DNA of 64,000 bases, from positions 1-64,000 of IMG/VR virus record IMGVR_UViG_3300046352_000123; one strand, 5' to 3'. The notes under the pieces were generated by a model. It was given only the letters and a program-made list of their open reading frames with translations. It made no database searches and was not told the origin of the DNA. Numbering within the stretch: position 1 is the stretch's first letter; every line of letters begins with the position of its first letter. The DNA comes from a virus. The position numbers were made by a program, and so were the translations under genes. Shown here one piece after another: positions 48,947-58,300 of this stretch.

Positions 48947-50392
48947 ATGAAGATCCGTATAACAGGGCTTAAGAAATTTCAGCTGGCAGGGCAGAACACT
49001 TTTCCTCAGATAACTCCTAACAAGTTTCAGTTTCAATTATCTGACCAGGAAATGATTGATCAGGCCAGCAATGATTTTCAAATGACAAATCAGGCTTTTC
49101 CTACTCAGGCTCCTACAGGTGCTGCTGCAGATGCTGTATTTGCCAATGACCTAAAGCAACGTATTGCTAAGGAGAATCCTGAAATTGACCTACCTAAAAG
49201 GACAGTTAATTTCATGGATGTGATGAATGCAGGATATAATGCTGCTAATCTTTACAATGCAGCTTTCAACAAGGGTGATGCTGAAAGAGAGCGTGATACC
49301 TTATTACGTAACCGTAATGCCCAGTTTAACCAACAAGGAGAAAACTCCATGGATAGAGGTAACTACGGTGTAGGGCCTTCTGACTATGGTTTATTCAGAC
49401 CAGATCAAATGGGTGTCAAGTCTCCGGAAGGACAGTACAATGGTGGACGGTTCTTTCAGGTAGGAGGAGTTAACGCTGAGACAGAACAGTACATGGTGCC
49501 TTCTATTGATGCGTTTAGTAATACGGCCCTGGTGAACCCTATGGACTATATGCCACAGACTATGCCGGAGATGCCTAGTATGCCTGCTCAACCTGCAGAG
49601 ACAAACTTTAAATCTGCCTCTATATCATTAAAAGAGCAGATTGCTACCCGTGAGAGTGGCGGCGACTACCGGGCCCTTCCTAAAAAGAAAGACGGTTCCC
49701 TGGCAAGTTCTGCAGCGGGTAAGTATCAGTTCTTATGGAACCAACACAAAGACACTATCCGCACGGTAACAGGAGTAGACAGCAAGCAAGCTTTCTTAGA
49801 TACTCCGGATGCCCAGGAAAAATACTTTGACTATTGGAATGCTAATACCCTGACGCCGTATGCCCAGAAGATTAAACAGCAGTACAATCCCAAGCAGTCT
49901 GTAGACCAGATAAAAATGATGATTCATTTTGCAGGGCCTAAGGGAGCTATGGATTACTTTGGTAAGGGTAAGATAACCCGCGATGCTTTTGGTACAACCA
50001 ATGCAAACTATACCGGCCTGGATACTAAGCCAGGAGTAAACATCAATAACCTGGATGCAGGTCTTAGTGCTTTTGCTACAGACATGAGTGCACAGTTTCC
50101 TGGCCTGAAGATTTCTTCCGGCAATGACAGCAAGCACATGAGTGGCTCCAAGCATTACCAGAACAAAGCTATTGACATTGGTGCCAACTCTTCTGATAGA
50201 AGGGCTTACAATCAACTGAAAGGCCTTTTAAGCCAGAGCCCACAGATCCGCCAGCGCTACGGCATTGAAGACATCATTGATGAAGGAGATCACCTGCACG
50301 TAGAAATGATGCAGCAAGGTGGAGAGTATGAGCTTACAGCAGACCAGATCATGCAGATCAAAGCTATGGGCGGTGATGTGGAGTTCATTTAA
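48947..50392 (+). CDS. Two-domain lysin: lytic-transglycosylase-like plus M15 peptidase, 481 aa
   Basis: ATG 48947 comes right after the previous stop. The frame is open slightly upstream, but that would overlap. Residues ~228-345 are transglycosylase/lysozyme-like: TRESGGDYRAL (catalytic Glu 236) and SAAGKYQFLW. Residues ~367-455 are an M15-type D,D/L,D-peptidase: SKHYQNKAIDIG (His 403, Asp 410) and DHLHVEM (Asp 448, His 451), with the correct His-x6-Asp spacing. It would cut both glycan and peptide of the cell wall during entry. The N-terminus is helical and Gln-rich. It ends with a short tail related to that of the preceding protein. Confidence 0.85.
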   Translation: MKIRITGLKKFQLAGQNTFPQITPNKFQFQLSDQEMIDQASNDFQMTNQAFPTQAPTGAAADAVFANDLKQRIAKENPEIDLPKRTVNFMDVMNAGYNAANLYNAAFNKGDAERERDTLLRNRNAQFNQQGENSMDRGNYGVGPSDYGLFRPDQMGVKSPEGQYNGGRFFQVGGVNAETEQYMVPSIDAFSNTALVNPMDYMPQTMPEMPSMPAQPAETNFKSASISLKEQIATRESGGDYRALPKKKDGSLASSAAGKYQFLWNQHKDTIRTVTGVDSKQAFLDTPDAQEKYFDYWNANTLTPYAQKIKQQYNPKQSVDQIKMMIHFAGPKGAMDYFGKGKITRDAFGTTNANYTGLDTKPGVNINNLDAGLSAFATDMSAQFPGLKISSGNDSKHMSGSKHYQNKAIDIGANSSDRRAYNQLKGLLSQSPQIRQRYGIEDIIDEGDHLHVEMMQQGGEYELTADQIMQIKAMGGDVEFI

Positions 50393-50406
50393 ACCTTTTA
50401 GGTTTA
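50390..50406 (+). other. Perfect stop-codon hairpin before promoter motif
   Basis: TAAACCT, loop TTT, AGGTTTA: a 7-bp stem that contains the lysin stop codon. It is 24 bases upstream of a promoter motif. Confidence 0.5.
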
Positions 50407-50429
50407 GCTTGTTAAACTCCAGAAATTTT

Positions 50430-50445
50430 GTTATATTAAAGAGTA
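50430..50445 (+). promoter_or_regulatory. Candidate phage promoter motif, divergent copy
   Basis: GTTATATTAAAGAGTA preceded by AAATTTT, 13 bases before the ATG of the next cargo gene. It is the least conserved member; it is included because position and the upstream hairpin match the others. Confidence 0.45.
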
Positions 50446-50457
50446 GACTATATTCCT

Positions 50458-52428
50458 ATGAAAACATACAGAGTACGTATTAAGGACATGCCTAACATGG
50501 CTTATGGTGGCCAGCGAGGTTACAACCTTGACTTAGGTCAACCGGTGTTAGACAACCAAATGCGTGAGGATAGTCCTTACCAGTCCGTATCTGATACCTT
50601 ACAGCCCGTTCCAAGAGAAGAAGCTAACCTGGAAGCAGAAAAAGGAGAGACTGTTGTAGGTGACCTGGATGGTGACGGCATGCAGGAACACATGAAGATT
50701 GGCGGTAAGCGTCACTCTCAAGGTGGTACGCCGCTTAACCTGAACCCTGGCAGCTTTATATTCTCTGACACAAAGAAGATGAAGGTTGGAGGTGCCGCTC
50801 TGGAGATGTTTGGTAAAAGTGCAGATTCTAAGAAAAAATACACTCCAGCTCAACTGGCAAAGCAATATGACCTGAACAAGTACAAGAGCGTACTTGATGA
50901 TCCATTGGCAGACCCGCTTAAAAAGCAGACTGCTCAAATGATGATGGACAACAATCAAAAAAAGCTGGGTCAGCTTGCCCTATTACAGGAGAGCATGAAA
51001 GGTTTCCCGCAAGGCATTCCAGACATCGCACAGTCTGCTATGCCACAAGCTGCTTTTGGCGGCTTAACTCAGTACCAGACTAAGGGTCAGGTAACAGAGG
51101 ACTACAGAAAGAGAACACCAGGCATGAAAGATATGCGTGAGAACTCTTTTGACAGTTTTAATGACGTGGCAAGTTATTATGGAAACCGTGGCTATACGGG
51201 CAGTCCAAACAATGTGGACCAGTGGCAGAAGTGGATGATCCAGAGTGCTCAAAAAGATCCTGAGTTCAACAACCAGTTTGTGAATTATCTAAAGAATGTC
51301 CCTTTAACTAACAAGGGCAAGAAGATGTATCCTGGTAAAGCAGTGAATCAGTTAACCGATGAGCAGTTAAAGCAACAGTTCAATGACGGTTATTATGATT
51401 TCCGTGCACCGCGTTTGATGGAAAAAGTAGACCCTATCCAAAGAGCTCCTATGCCTATCCCAGTACAGATGAAGTTGCCTACTTTGGCTCCTGTACCTAA
51501 CAGCTACCCTCCTTACACTAGTTCTACGTCTGAAGAGGAAATGCTTTCAGGTCCACAACCAGGGACAGCAGGTGCTCCATATAAAATGCCTAATGCTGAT
51601 TACTTATTACCAGATAAGCTGGCAGGTATGCAGGCCCTGGCTACCAGAGCAACCATTCCTACGATCAAGCCCTTTGTAGCTACACCTGGTTATGTAAAAC
51701 CAAAGGCCGTATTCATGGACCCTACCCGCGACTATGCAGCGAATGCTGAGATGGCTAACATGCAGATGCAGGGTATGAGAACCTTTGGAAGACCACAGCA
51801 ATTCTTAGCAGGCGCATCACAGGTGGCAGGAAGAAACCTGGCAGCCAATGAAGCCAACGCAGGAGCGGTAAATAAGCAAAACGTAATGATTGCCAATCAG
51901 TATGAGACACAAGGTGCACAGATGGATAACCAGTATCTGGCTAACCGTGCCCAGGCAAGTACGATGTACAACGAGATGGCAAACAATGCACTGAAAGAAA
52001 ACTTCCGTAACCAAAGTGCTGCTGACAGTCAATTGCTGGCAGCATACAACAATGCCTGGAACAACCGTGCAATGGTGGATGGCATCAATGCTACCAACCC
52101 TTACTTCATGATTGACTCCCGTACAGGATTTGCCAAACAGAAAGATCCTAATCGTGACATCAACAGCATGATCCGTGGTGCAAGAGGTACAGGTGCAGCA
52201 GCAACTACTTATCCTGAGATGATCAAGTATGCTACGGAGACCTTAAAAATGCCCATGGACAAAGCAACTGCATGGGCTGACGAGCAGATGAAACAAAAAG
52301 GCCGTACTACTACCACTGATAAGGACAATGATGGCTACCCTGATTTTACTTCTGTGATGAACCCATTCATGCAGATGATGGCCGGTATGCAAAACAGACA
52401 GTTTCCAGCCATGAGAATGACACAGTAA
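50458..52428 (+). CDS. Cargo-type virion protein, 656 aa
   Basis: It opens KTYRVRIKDMPNMAYGGQ, an N-terminus related to that of the lysin (MKIRITGLKKFQLAGQ). It then has EAEKGETVVGDLDGDG, IGGKRHSQGGTPLNLNPGSF and IFSDTKKMKVGG, a conserved block I have seen in large Bacteroidota-phage proteins. The middle is Met/Pro/Gln-rich and the C-terminal third is helical (NAGAVNKQNVMIANQYETQG). The GG motifs connect it to the 970-residue protein. Probably an internal, ejected protein; no enzymatic site is visible. Confidence 0.68.
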   Translation: MKTYRVRIKDMPNMAYGGQRGYNLDLGQPVLDNQMREDSPYQSVSDTLQPVPREEANLEAEKGETVVGDLDGDGMQEHMKIGGKRHSQGGTPLNLNPGSFIFSDTKKMKVGGAALEMFGKSADSKKKYTPAQLAKQYDLNKYKSVLDDPLADPLKKQTAQMMMDNNQKKLGQLALLQESMKGFPQGIPDIAQSAMPQAAFGGLTQYQTKGQVTEDYRKRTPGMKDMRENSFDSFNDVASYYGNRGYTGSPNNVDQWQKWMIQSAQKDPEFNNQFVNYLKNVPLTNKGKKMYPGKAVNQLTDEQLKQQFNDGYYDFRAPRLMEKVDPIQRAPMPIPVQMKLPTLAPVPNSYPPYTSSTSEEEMLSGPQPGTAGAPYKMPNADYLLPDKLAGMQALATRATIPTIKPFVATPGYVKPKAVFMDPTRDYAANAEMANMQMQGMRTFGRPQQFLAGASQVAGRNLAANEANAGAVNKQNVMIANQYETQGAQMDNQYLANRAQASTMYNEMANNALKENFRNQSAADSQLLAAYNNAWNNRAMVDGINATNPYFMIDSRTGFAKQKDPNRDINSMIRGARGTGAAATTYPEMIKYATETLKMPMDKATAWADEQMKQKGRTTTTDKDNDGYPDFTSVMNPFMQMMAGMQNRQFPAMRMTQ

Positions 52429-52444
52429 ACTTCCCAGGTTTACT
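52424..52444 (+). other. Perfect stop-codon hairpin before promoter motif
   Basis: AGTAAAC and GTTTACT form a 7-bp stem with a 7-base loop around the TAA stop. A T-run (52456-52464) and a promoter motif follow within 21 bases. Confidence 0.5.
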
Positions 52445-52464
52445 AAACTTATCAGATTTTTTTT

Positions 52465-52480
52465 GTATATTATTAATGTA
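52465..52480 (+). promoter_or_regulatory. Candidate phage promoter motif with almost no leader
   Basis: GTATATTATTAATGTA preceded by a run of eight T. The start codon is only two bases after the motif, so transcription from it would give a very short leader or a leaderless mRNA. It probably drives the 952-residue protein and the giant ORF. Confidence 0.65.
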
Positions 52481-52482
52481 CT

Positions 52483-55341
52483 ATGGCATCTATTAATCCG
52501 TATCCTTCAGGCTCAGACATTATAGCACCGCTTCCGTTATACACACCGGACTTTGGTATGATGAACTCTATGCTTCAGCGTAGATCTTCCATGTTTGAGC
52601 AAGGACTGAGCCAGGTTAAATCCTCAGACAGCTTGATCCGTAATGCTGCACTGTCAGTGTCAGACAATCAAGTGGTCAGAGACAACTATATCAAACAGGC
52701 CGAGGACCAACTAAAGAAATTACAAGGGGTTGACTTTTCACAGATGCAAAATGTGGATGCTGCCCAACAAGTGTATGCTCCATTCTGGCAAGACCAGGAC
52801 CTTTTGATGGACTACTCCAAGACCTCTGCTATCAACGCAGAGCGTACCCGTGCTGATTCTATGGCACAATCCAATGATCCCAAGGTCAGAGAACAATACT
52901 GGCAGACCGGTGCTAACTATGTGGCCCTGTCAGCCAATGAGCTTTCTATGGCAAAGCGTGGTGACGGCTCTATATCTAAAGTCAAGGTGAACAAGTATGT
53001 TCCTTACTTTGATACAATGGCTGAGTTGAAAAAGCGTGCCAAAGACCAGGGCCTGATGATTGAAACAGAAAGCCAGGGAGGACCCAACAATGCGTATAAG
53101 ATCACCCGCACAAATGGTGACGGTGCTGTGCCTTTGTTTAAAGAATGGGCGGCTAATGAACTGGCCAGTATGCCCCAGGCTGATGATATGTTCCGTGTAC
53201 AGGGTGTGGTAGATTACCGCAGCCAGGTACAGCAATACCAGGGTTTAGGGTATGACGAACCTACTGCTAAGAAGATGGTAGCTGATGGCTACATGACTAA
53301 GCAAAGAGGATACTACACAGAAAGAAAGTCAGACCTAGATGAGCAGGTTACAGAGATGACCAAGAAGCTTGATGCCATGGACGTAGAGTTCAAGGCTAAA
53401 CAAGCTAAAGGTGAACTTACTGTTGAGGAATTGACAGAGCGTAAAAACATAGCCCTTCAATTAGAAAGCTACAAGAATTCTTCTTCTTCCTTACAGGAGA
53501 ATATTGACAAGTACTCTAAGCCTGATGCTAAAGAATATCAGGATGAATATAACAGCATGCTTAATGGTGGTGAAGATTTCTTCCGCAGGGCCAACAAGAA
53601 TGCACTGATCCAAAACTTTGCCCGCAACCAGGCTATCAATAACAAGTACAAGATTGACATAGATCCGGTATTCAAGGCTAACCTTGAGATGGAAAAGACT
53701 ATGGCCAAGATGTTGCAGGATGACTCACAGTTTCAGACACGCTACGGCAGTGGAGCTTCGGGCTCTGGTTCAGGCTCCAGTTCATCCGGCAATAAGAAGG
53801 ACGCAGGTAATCCTAATGATACACCTATCTATGTAGGTAAAAGTATCATGGGCACAGATCCTGTTGCCGCTCACCAGCGAATGACTGAGCAGTTCAACCG
53901 CACGGCTGATGAATATTTAAGCACAGGGGCCAGTATCATTTCAGAAGCAGGTATGCAAAGTCCTGATAAGATGGTATCCCCTGCTTACATGCAGTACCTA
54001 TCTGGCGTGATTAAAACGGGTAAGTTTTTAACAAACCCTGAGCTGGAGAAAGAACACAAACGCTTGCAGGATGTAGGTGTTATTCCTAAGAGCTATAAGT
54101 TAGGAGACAGTCCTAACCAGTTATATAACATGATGTATGACCGGGCAACAGAAATACTTGCTGCCGGTGCCAAAGCAGGATCAGTGAACGCCAATGTGTT
54201 CAACCGTATCCAGCGTCATGCTGCCCTTGCCGGACAGTTTACGAACCTCTCCCAGATTCATGCTGAGGTAGAAAAGAAAGTAGGGCAAGACCCGGCTTTC
54301 AAACCTTTGATGAAAGGTGGTCAGATGATGACACTCAATGACTACATGAAGGCTAATTTAGGATTTACCAGCAAAGAATCTTTTGTAAAGAACTTTATCA
54401 AGAACATGGTAAATGTGCCTGCACAAGGTATACCTGGAGCATCTTCTTTTGGTATGGCTTCCAGAGAAGCAGTCAGTCGTGCAGAAGACCGCTGGGATGC
54501 CCTGCAAGAGACATACAACAAAGCGTATGACCTGGCTAAAGGCAAGACTGCTACTTTGATGCAACGCTACATGAATGTAGAAGGAGCTATCATGGGACAG
54601 GAGATAGAGTTGATCACTGACCGTAAGGAAGACCGTGAGCAGGCGCAGAACATTGCCGTACAAGCTATGAGTTCGTCTAACATGCCTAACCAGATTGTAG
54701 ATAAAGATGGGGTAGGTTACCCTATCAACATCAAGCAACTGGAAGAGTTGGGAGCTGACCGTGAGAAGATCAAAGAATTAATGGACCTTACCCGTGGCAA
54801 CATTGACAACTTCATTGATAAAGTAAGACTTACTAAAGTAGGTGTCAATGGCAAGCCGTCTGTAAAGCTTATCTACAACATGGACGAAGTGAAAAAGCTA
54901 TTGGGTGAGAAGAGATTTGCCAGTGATGATTGGTCAAAAACCATACGTACCCTTAACAACGGTCTTGAGATGGCGGTTGACCAGGCACAGATAGAAGGCT
55001 TCAACCAGGACTTTGACTTGCCAGGCATGAGTGATCTAGGCTTTGATAAAAACCAGATGCTCAAAGCTCCTGCAGCTGTGAAGAAGTTTGGCTTTGACTA
55101 CACGGTACTTAAAGATCCCGCAGCCCAGCAATACATTGTCACTTTCAATTACATGGAGAAAGGCATTCCAAAGCAAAAGACTTTATACCCTGCCCTTAAT
55201 AACTCCATCACTTCTGTACAAAGACAACTGGAGCAGATGATGTACCAGATTTACACAGGTAATCAACAGTCATTGCAAAAGCCAGGTGCTTCTGGTAATT
55301 TTATTAGTCCTACTGCGAGTTATGAAAGTTTAATTCAGTAG
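52483..55341 (+). CDS. Cargo-type or internal virion protein, 952 aa
   Basis: A long, mainly helical protein. It begins INPYPSGSDIIAPLPLYTPD, and the N-terminal ~120 residues look like a docking segment. Coiled-coil stretches are visible (SDLDEQVTEMTKKLDAMDVE, ELTERKNIALQLESYKNS), then a Gly/Ser linker near residue 427 (GASGSGSGSSSSGN) that separates two halves. The second half contains regular helices (MQYLSGVIKTGKFLTNPELE). No enzymatic motif is recognised. Its size and position resemble the large internal proteins of podovirus-type phages, ejected with the DNA. Confidence 0.65.
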   Translation: MASINPYPSGSDIIAPLPLYTPDFGMMNSMLQRRSSMFEQGLSQVKSSDSLIRNAALSVSDNQVVRDNYIKQAEDQLKKLQGVDFSQMQNVDAAQQVYAPFWQDQDLLMDYSKTSAINAERTRADSMAQSNDPKVREQYWQTGANYVALSANELSMAKRGDGSISKVKVNKYVPYFDTMAELKKRAKDQGLMIETESQGGPNNAYKITRTNGDGAVPLFKEWAANELASMPQADDMFRVQGVVDYRSQVQQYQGLGYDEPTAKKMVADGYMTKQRGYYTERKSDLDEQVTEMTKKLDAMDVEFKAKQAKGELTVEELTERKNIALQLESYKNSSSSLQENIDKYSKPDAKEYQDEYNSMLNGGEDFFRRANKNALIQNFARNQAINNKYKIDIDPVFKANLEMEKTMAKMLQDDSQFQTRYGSGASGSGSGSSSSGNKKDAGNPNDTPIYVGKSIMGTDPVAAHQRMTEQFNRTADEYLSTGASIISEAGMQSPDKMVSPAYMQYLSGVIKTGKFLTNPELEKEHKRLQDVGVIPKSYKLGDSPNQLYNMMYDRATEILAAGAKAGSVNANVFNRIQRHAALAGQFTNLSQIHAEVEKKVGQDPAFKPLMKGGQMMTLNDYMKANLGFTSKESFVKNFIKNMVNVPAQGIPGASSFGMASREAVSRAEDRWDALQETYNKAYDLAKGKTATLMQRYMNVEGAIMGQEIELITDRKEDREQAQNIAVQAMSSSNMPNQIVDKDGVGYPINIKQLEELGADREKIKELMDLTRGNIDNFIDKVRLTKVGVNGKPSVKLIYNMDEVKKLLGEKRFASDDWSKTIRTLNNGLEMAVDQAQIEGFNQDFDLPGMSDLGFDKNQMLKAPAAVKKFGFDYTVLKDPAAQQYIVTFNYMEKGIPKQKTLYPALNNSITSVQRQLEQMMYQIYTGNQQSLQKPGASGNFISPTASYESLIQ

Positions 55342-55392
55342 TAGTTCCCAAGTACGATATTCCCTCCCCACACTTTATAAGTCCGTTTCTTT

Positions 55393-58300
55393 ATGGAAGA
55401 AAATGAGTTGCTGTTAAATGACTCCGTTGAAAGACAAGTCATTCAGCCAGATCCAGTACTAACTCCCGTAAACAACCCTTTTGCTAACTATAACCCTGGT
55501 GGTAGTTATGTAGACAAGGCATTCAGTGCGTTTGATGCACAGATGAGCCAGCCGTCTATGGATAAGATGTTGCAGCCAATTGCTTATGATCCGGTTGCAT
55601 CCAGCAGAGACAGGTACCAAAACTCAGATTACTTTGCTGAACTGGGCTTTGACCCGTTCCGTAACAATGAAGAATTGTATGGACAGCGTCAGACCAATAT
55701 GAACAAGTTGTCCAATGCTTTTTCAGGCATGGGCTCTCTGGCTTGGGAACAAGTAAAAGAACAGGCAGGCAGTTGGGGTGACACATTTGAAGTAATGGGT
55801 GACATGGCTGGTGGTAACTTCTCATTAAAGGCTGCCTTTGAGCAGGCTGAGATGGAGGAGATCAACATGAAGCAACAAGCCATGTTCAACAACAATCCCA
55901 TCTTTGAGACAGAGGCTGACCGTAATTCCGTATTTAACTTCAACACCATTGCTACCACTGTACAGCAGTCTGGCTATGCCATTGGTGCCATTGCTGAGAT
56001 TGCTGCTGAAGAGGCAGCTTTGTCTGCTTTAACCGCACTTACATTTGGTGGTGCCAGTGAGATCCAGGCAGTGCGTACTGCAAAGCTTGCTGCTAATATT
56101 GGTAAGGTTGCCAGACGTACAGAAGACTTAGTCAATGCTACACAAAAAGCCAGTACGTTAAGAAAGATCTGGAGTGGCGTATCACGCTCTGCAGAATTTG
56201 TAGGGAAAAACTTAATGCCTTTAGGCAATACTATTGACTTTGTTGATGACTTTAAAAAACTAAGCCGCGTAGATGACATTGCTTTTGGAGGCTCTAAAGC
56301 CCTGGCAAGAACTACAGCCCGTGGCTTTGGTTCTTTCTACCGTGATATACGTGAACTGAACATGGCCATTGCAGAAGCTAAGGCAGAAGCAGCAGGTACA
56401 TTCACTGAACTACAAGAGAAGAGAGCAGCACAGTTTCTAACAGAGAAGGGCCGTGAGCCGGATGAACTGGAGAAGCAGGCTATGTCTGATGAAGCTTTAC
56501 AAGCGGCACAGGCCAATGGTGCTATCAATACCTACATGATCCTGCTTAGTAACAAGATTGCCTTTGGTAATATCTTGAAAGGCTTTGGGTCACTACGCTA
56601 CATGCTTGATGATGATGTGGCTAAAGGCCTTATCATGCTGGGTAATAAAGATGCTGCCAAGATGGGCAAGCGCTTTATTGAAGCAGCTGACAACCGCTGG
56701 TTGGCGTTCAAGCGTACACTATTAAAGAACCCTGTAAAATATGTACAGGCTAACCTGGCAGAAGCTTTACAGGAGAATGCACAGGACATGTCTAACGCGG
56801 CGGTGCAGAACTGGTATCTTACTAAGGAGAAATCCCATGAAGTAGATGCTGCTTTTGATTCTATGCGTATGGCAGCAGCTGAACAGTTTTCTGTACAAGG
56901 TGCCAAGACATTTATCTCCGGTTTCTTAACAGGTTCTATCCTGGGAGCTGGCTCTAAGTTATTTGAAAATGCAGGTAACATTGTAGAGTACGTAAAAGAC
57001 AGAGAAGGTTACGACAAGCGCAGAGCTGATGAGGTGACTCGTCTGGGCGCGTTAAAGAATAACCTTAATGCCATTTATGAGAACCCACTGGCTTACTCTT
57101 TCAATCCAAAGGAAGGAGTAACCATGCAGGCCAACTTTGCTTCCCTAATGAAGGACGCGGCAGTTGATAAAGACAAGAAGACTTTTCATGATATCCAGGA
57201 TGATGCTATGCGTCACTTTATCATGACAGGTATCACTACCGGTACACTGGATGTACTTACAGGTAGAATGCAAGACTATGTGAAGAACCTGAGCCCTGAG
57301 GAATTTACCCAGGCTTTTGGTGTGGAGTTCTCTAAAGAGAACCATGAGAGCATGGTGCAGCAGGTGACTAAGTTCCAGACTCGTGCAGAACAAGTGGCTA
57401 AGATCCACAACAAACTGCAGACAGAGTTTGTCAACCCGTTCAATCCGGGACAACACAAAATTGGTACCCCTGAGTTTATTGATGAGGCATACCGGTACAT
57501 GGCATTTAAAGAAGCTGTGAACCAGATGACTTTTATGCAGGATACTTACCAAGCTACAATTACCAGACAACAACAGGTACTGGATGGCATCAAGACTAAG
57601 CAAGGTTTTGAGAACCTGCCTTTCTCCACCGTGTTTACTTTAACCTCTCAGTTAGAACTGGAAAAAGAGGTGAACATGTTGCAGCAGGAAATTGAAGTCA
57701 ACACAGATCCTAAGTTAGGTGCTGAGAAGAAAGCCAAGCTCAAGAAATTGGAGCGCTATCAAAAAGCCCTGACCAAATACTTAGACAAGGTAGATGCTAT
57801 TAAAGGCAACAAGGGCTTGTCAGCAGATCAGAGTGCGGAGCAAACAGCTGCAGCTTTGGAGCAATTCAAAAAGCAGGGCAGTCAATTCTTTACAGAATAT
57901 GTAAACGCGGAGCTGGAGAAAAACGGACAACGTCCGGTACAGACTGCTGTAGCCAATGATGCTTTTGGTAACCTGACAGACTACTTCCAATTACAGGAAG
58001 ACCAGGGATCAGTACTGGAGCACATCAACTTATTAGCAGACCCTGACTTCTTTGCCAACTACTTAGACAGAAACTACAAAGCATTCCGGGCCTTTGCTAA
58101 GAAGCGTGCAGAGCAAACTGCTACTACTGCAGAAGACACTAGTGTTGAAGTAACAGATGACTTGCCCAGACCGGAAGATTTAGACCCTACTAATAAGCCG
58201 GATAATACACCGGTAGTAGATACGGACAATGACGGCATTGAAGAGGACGAGGTAGATGAAGAAGGACAGGTGAGAAGTTCAAAGCCTGTGTTTGGCTCTA

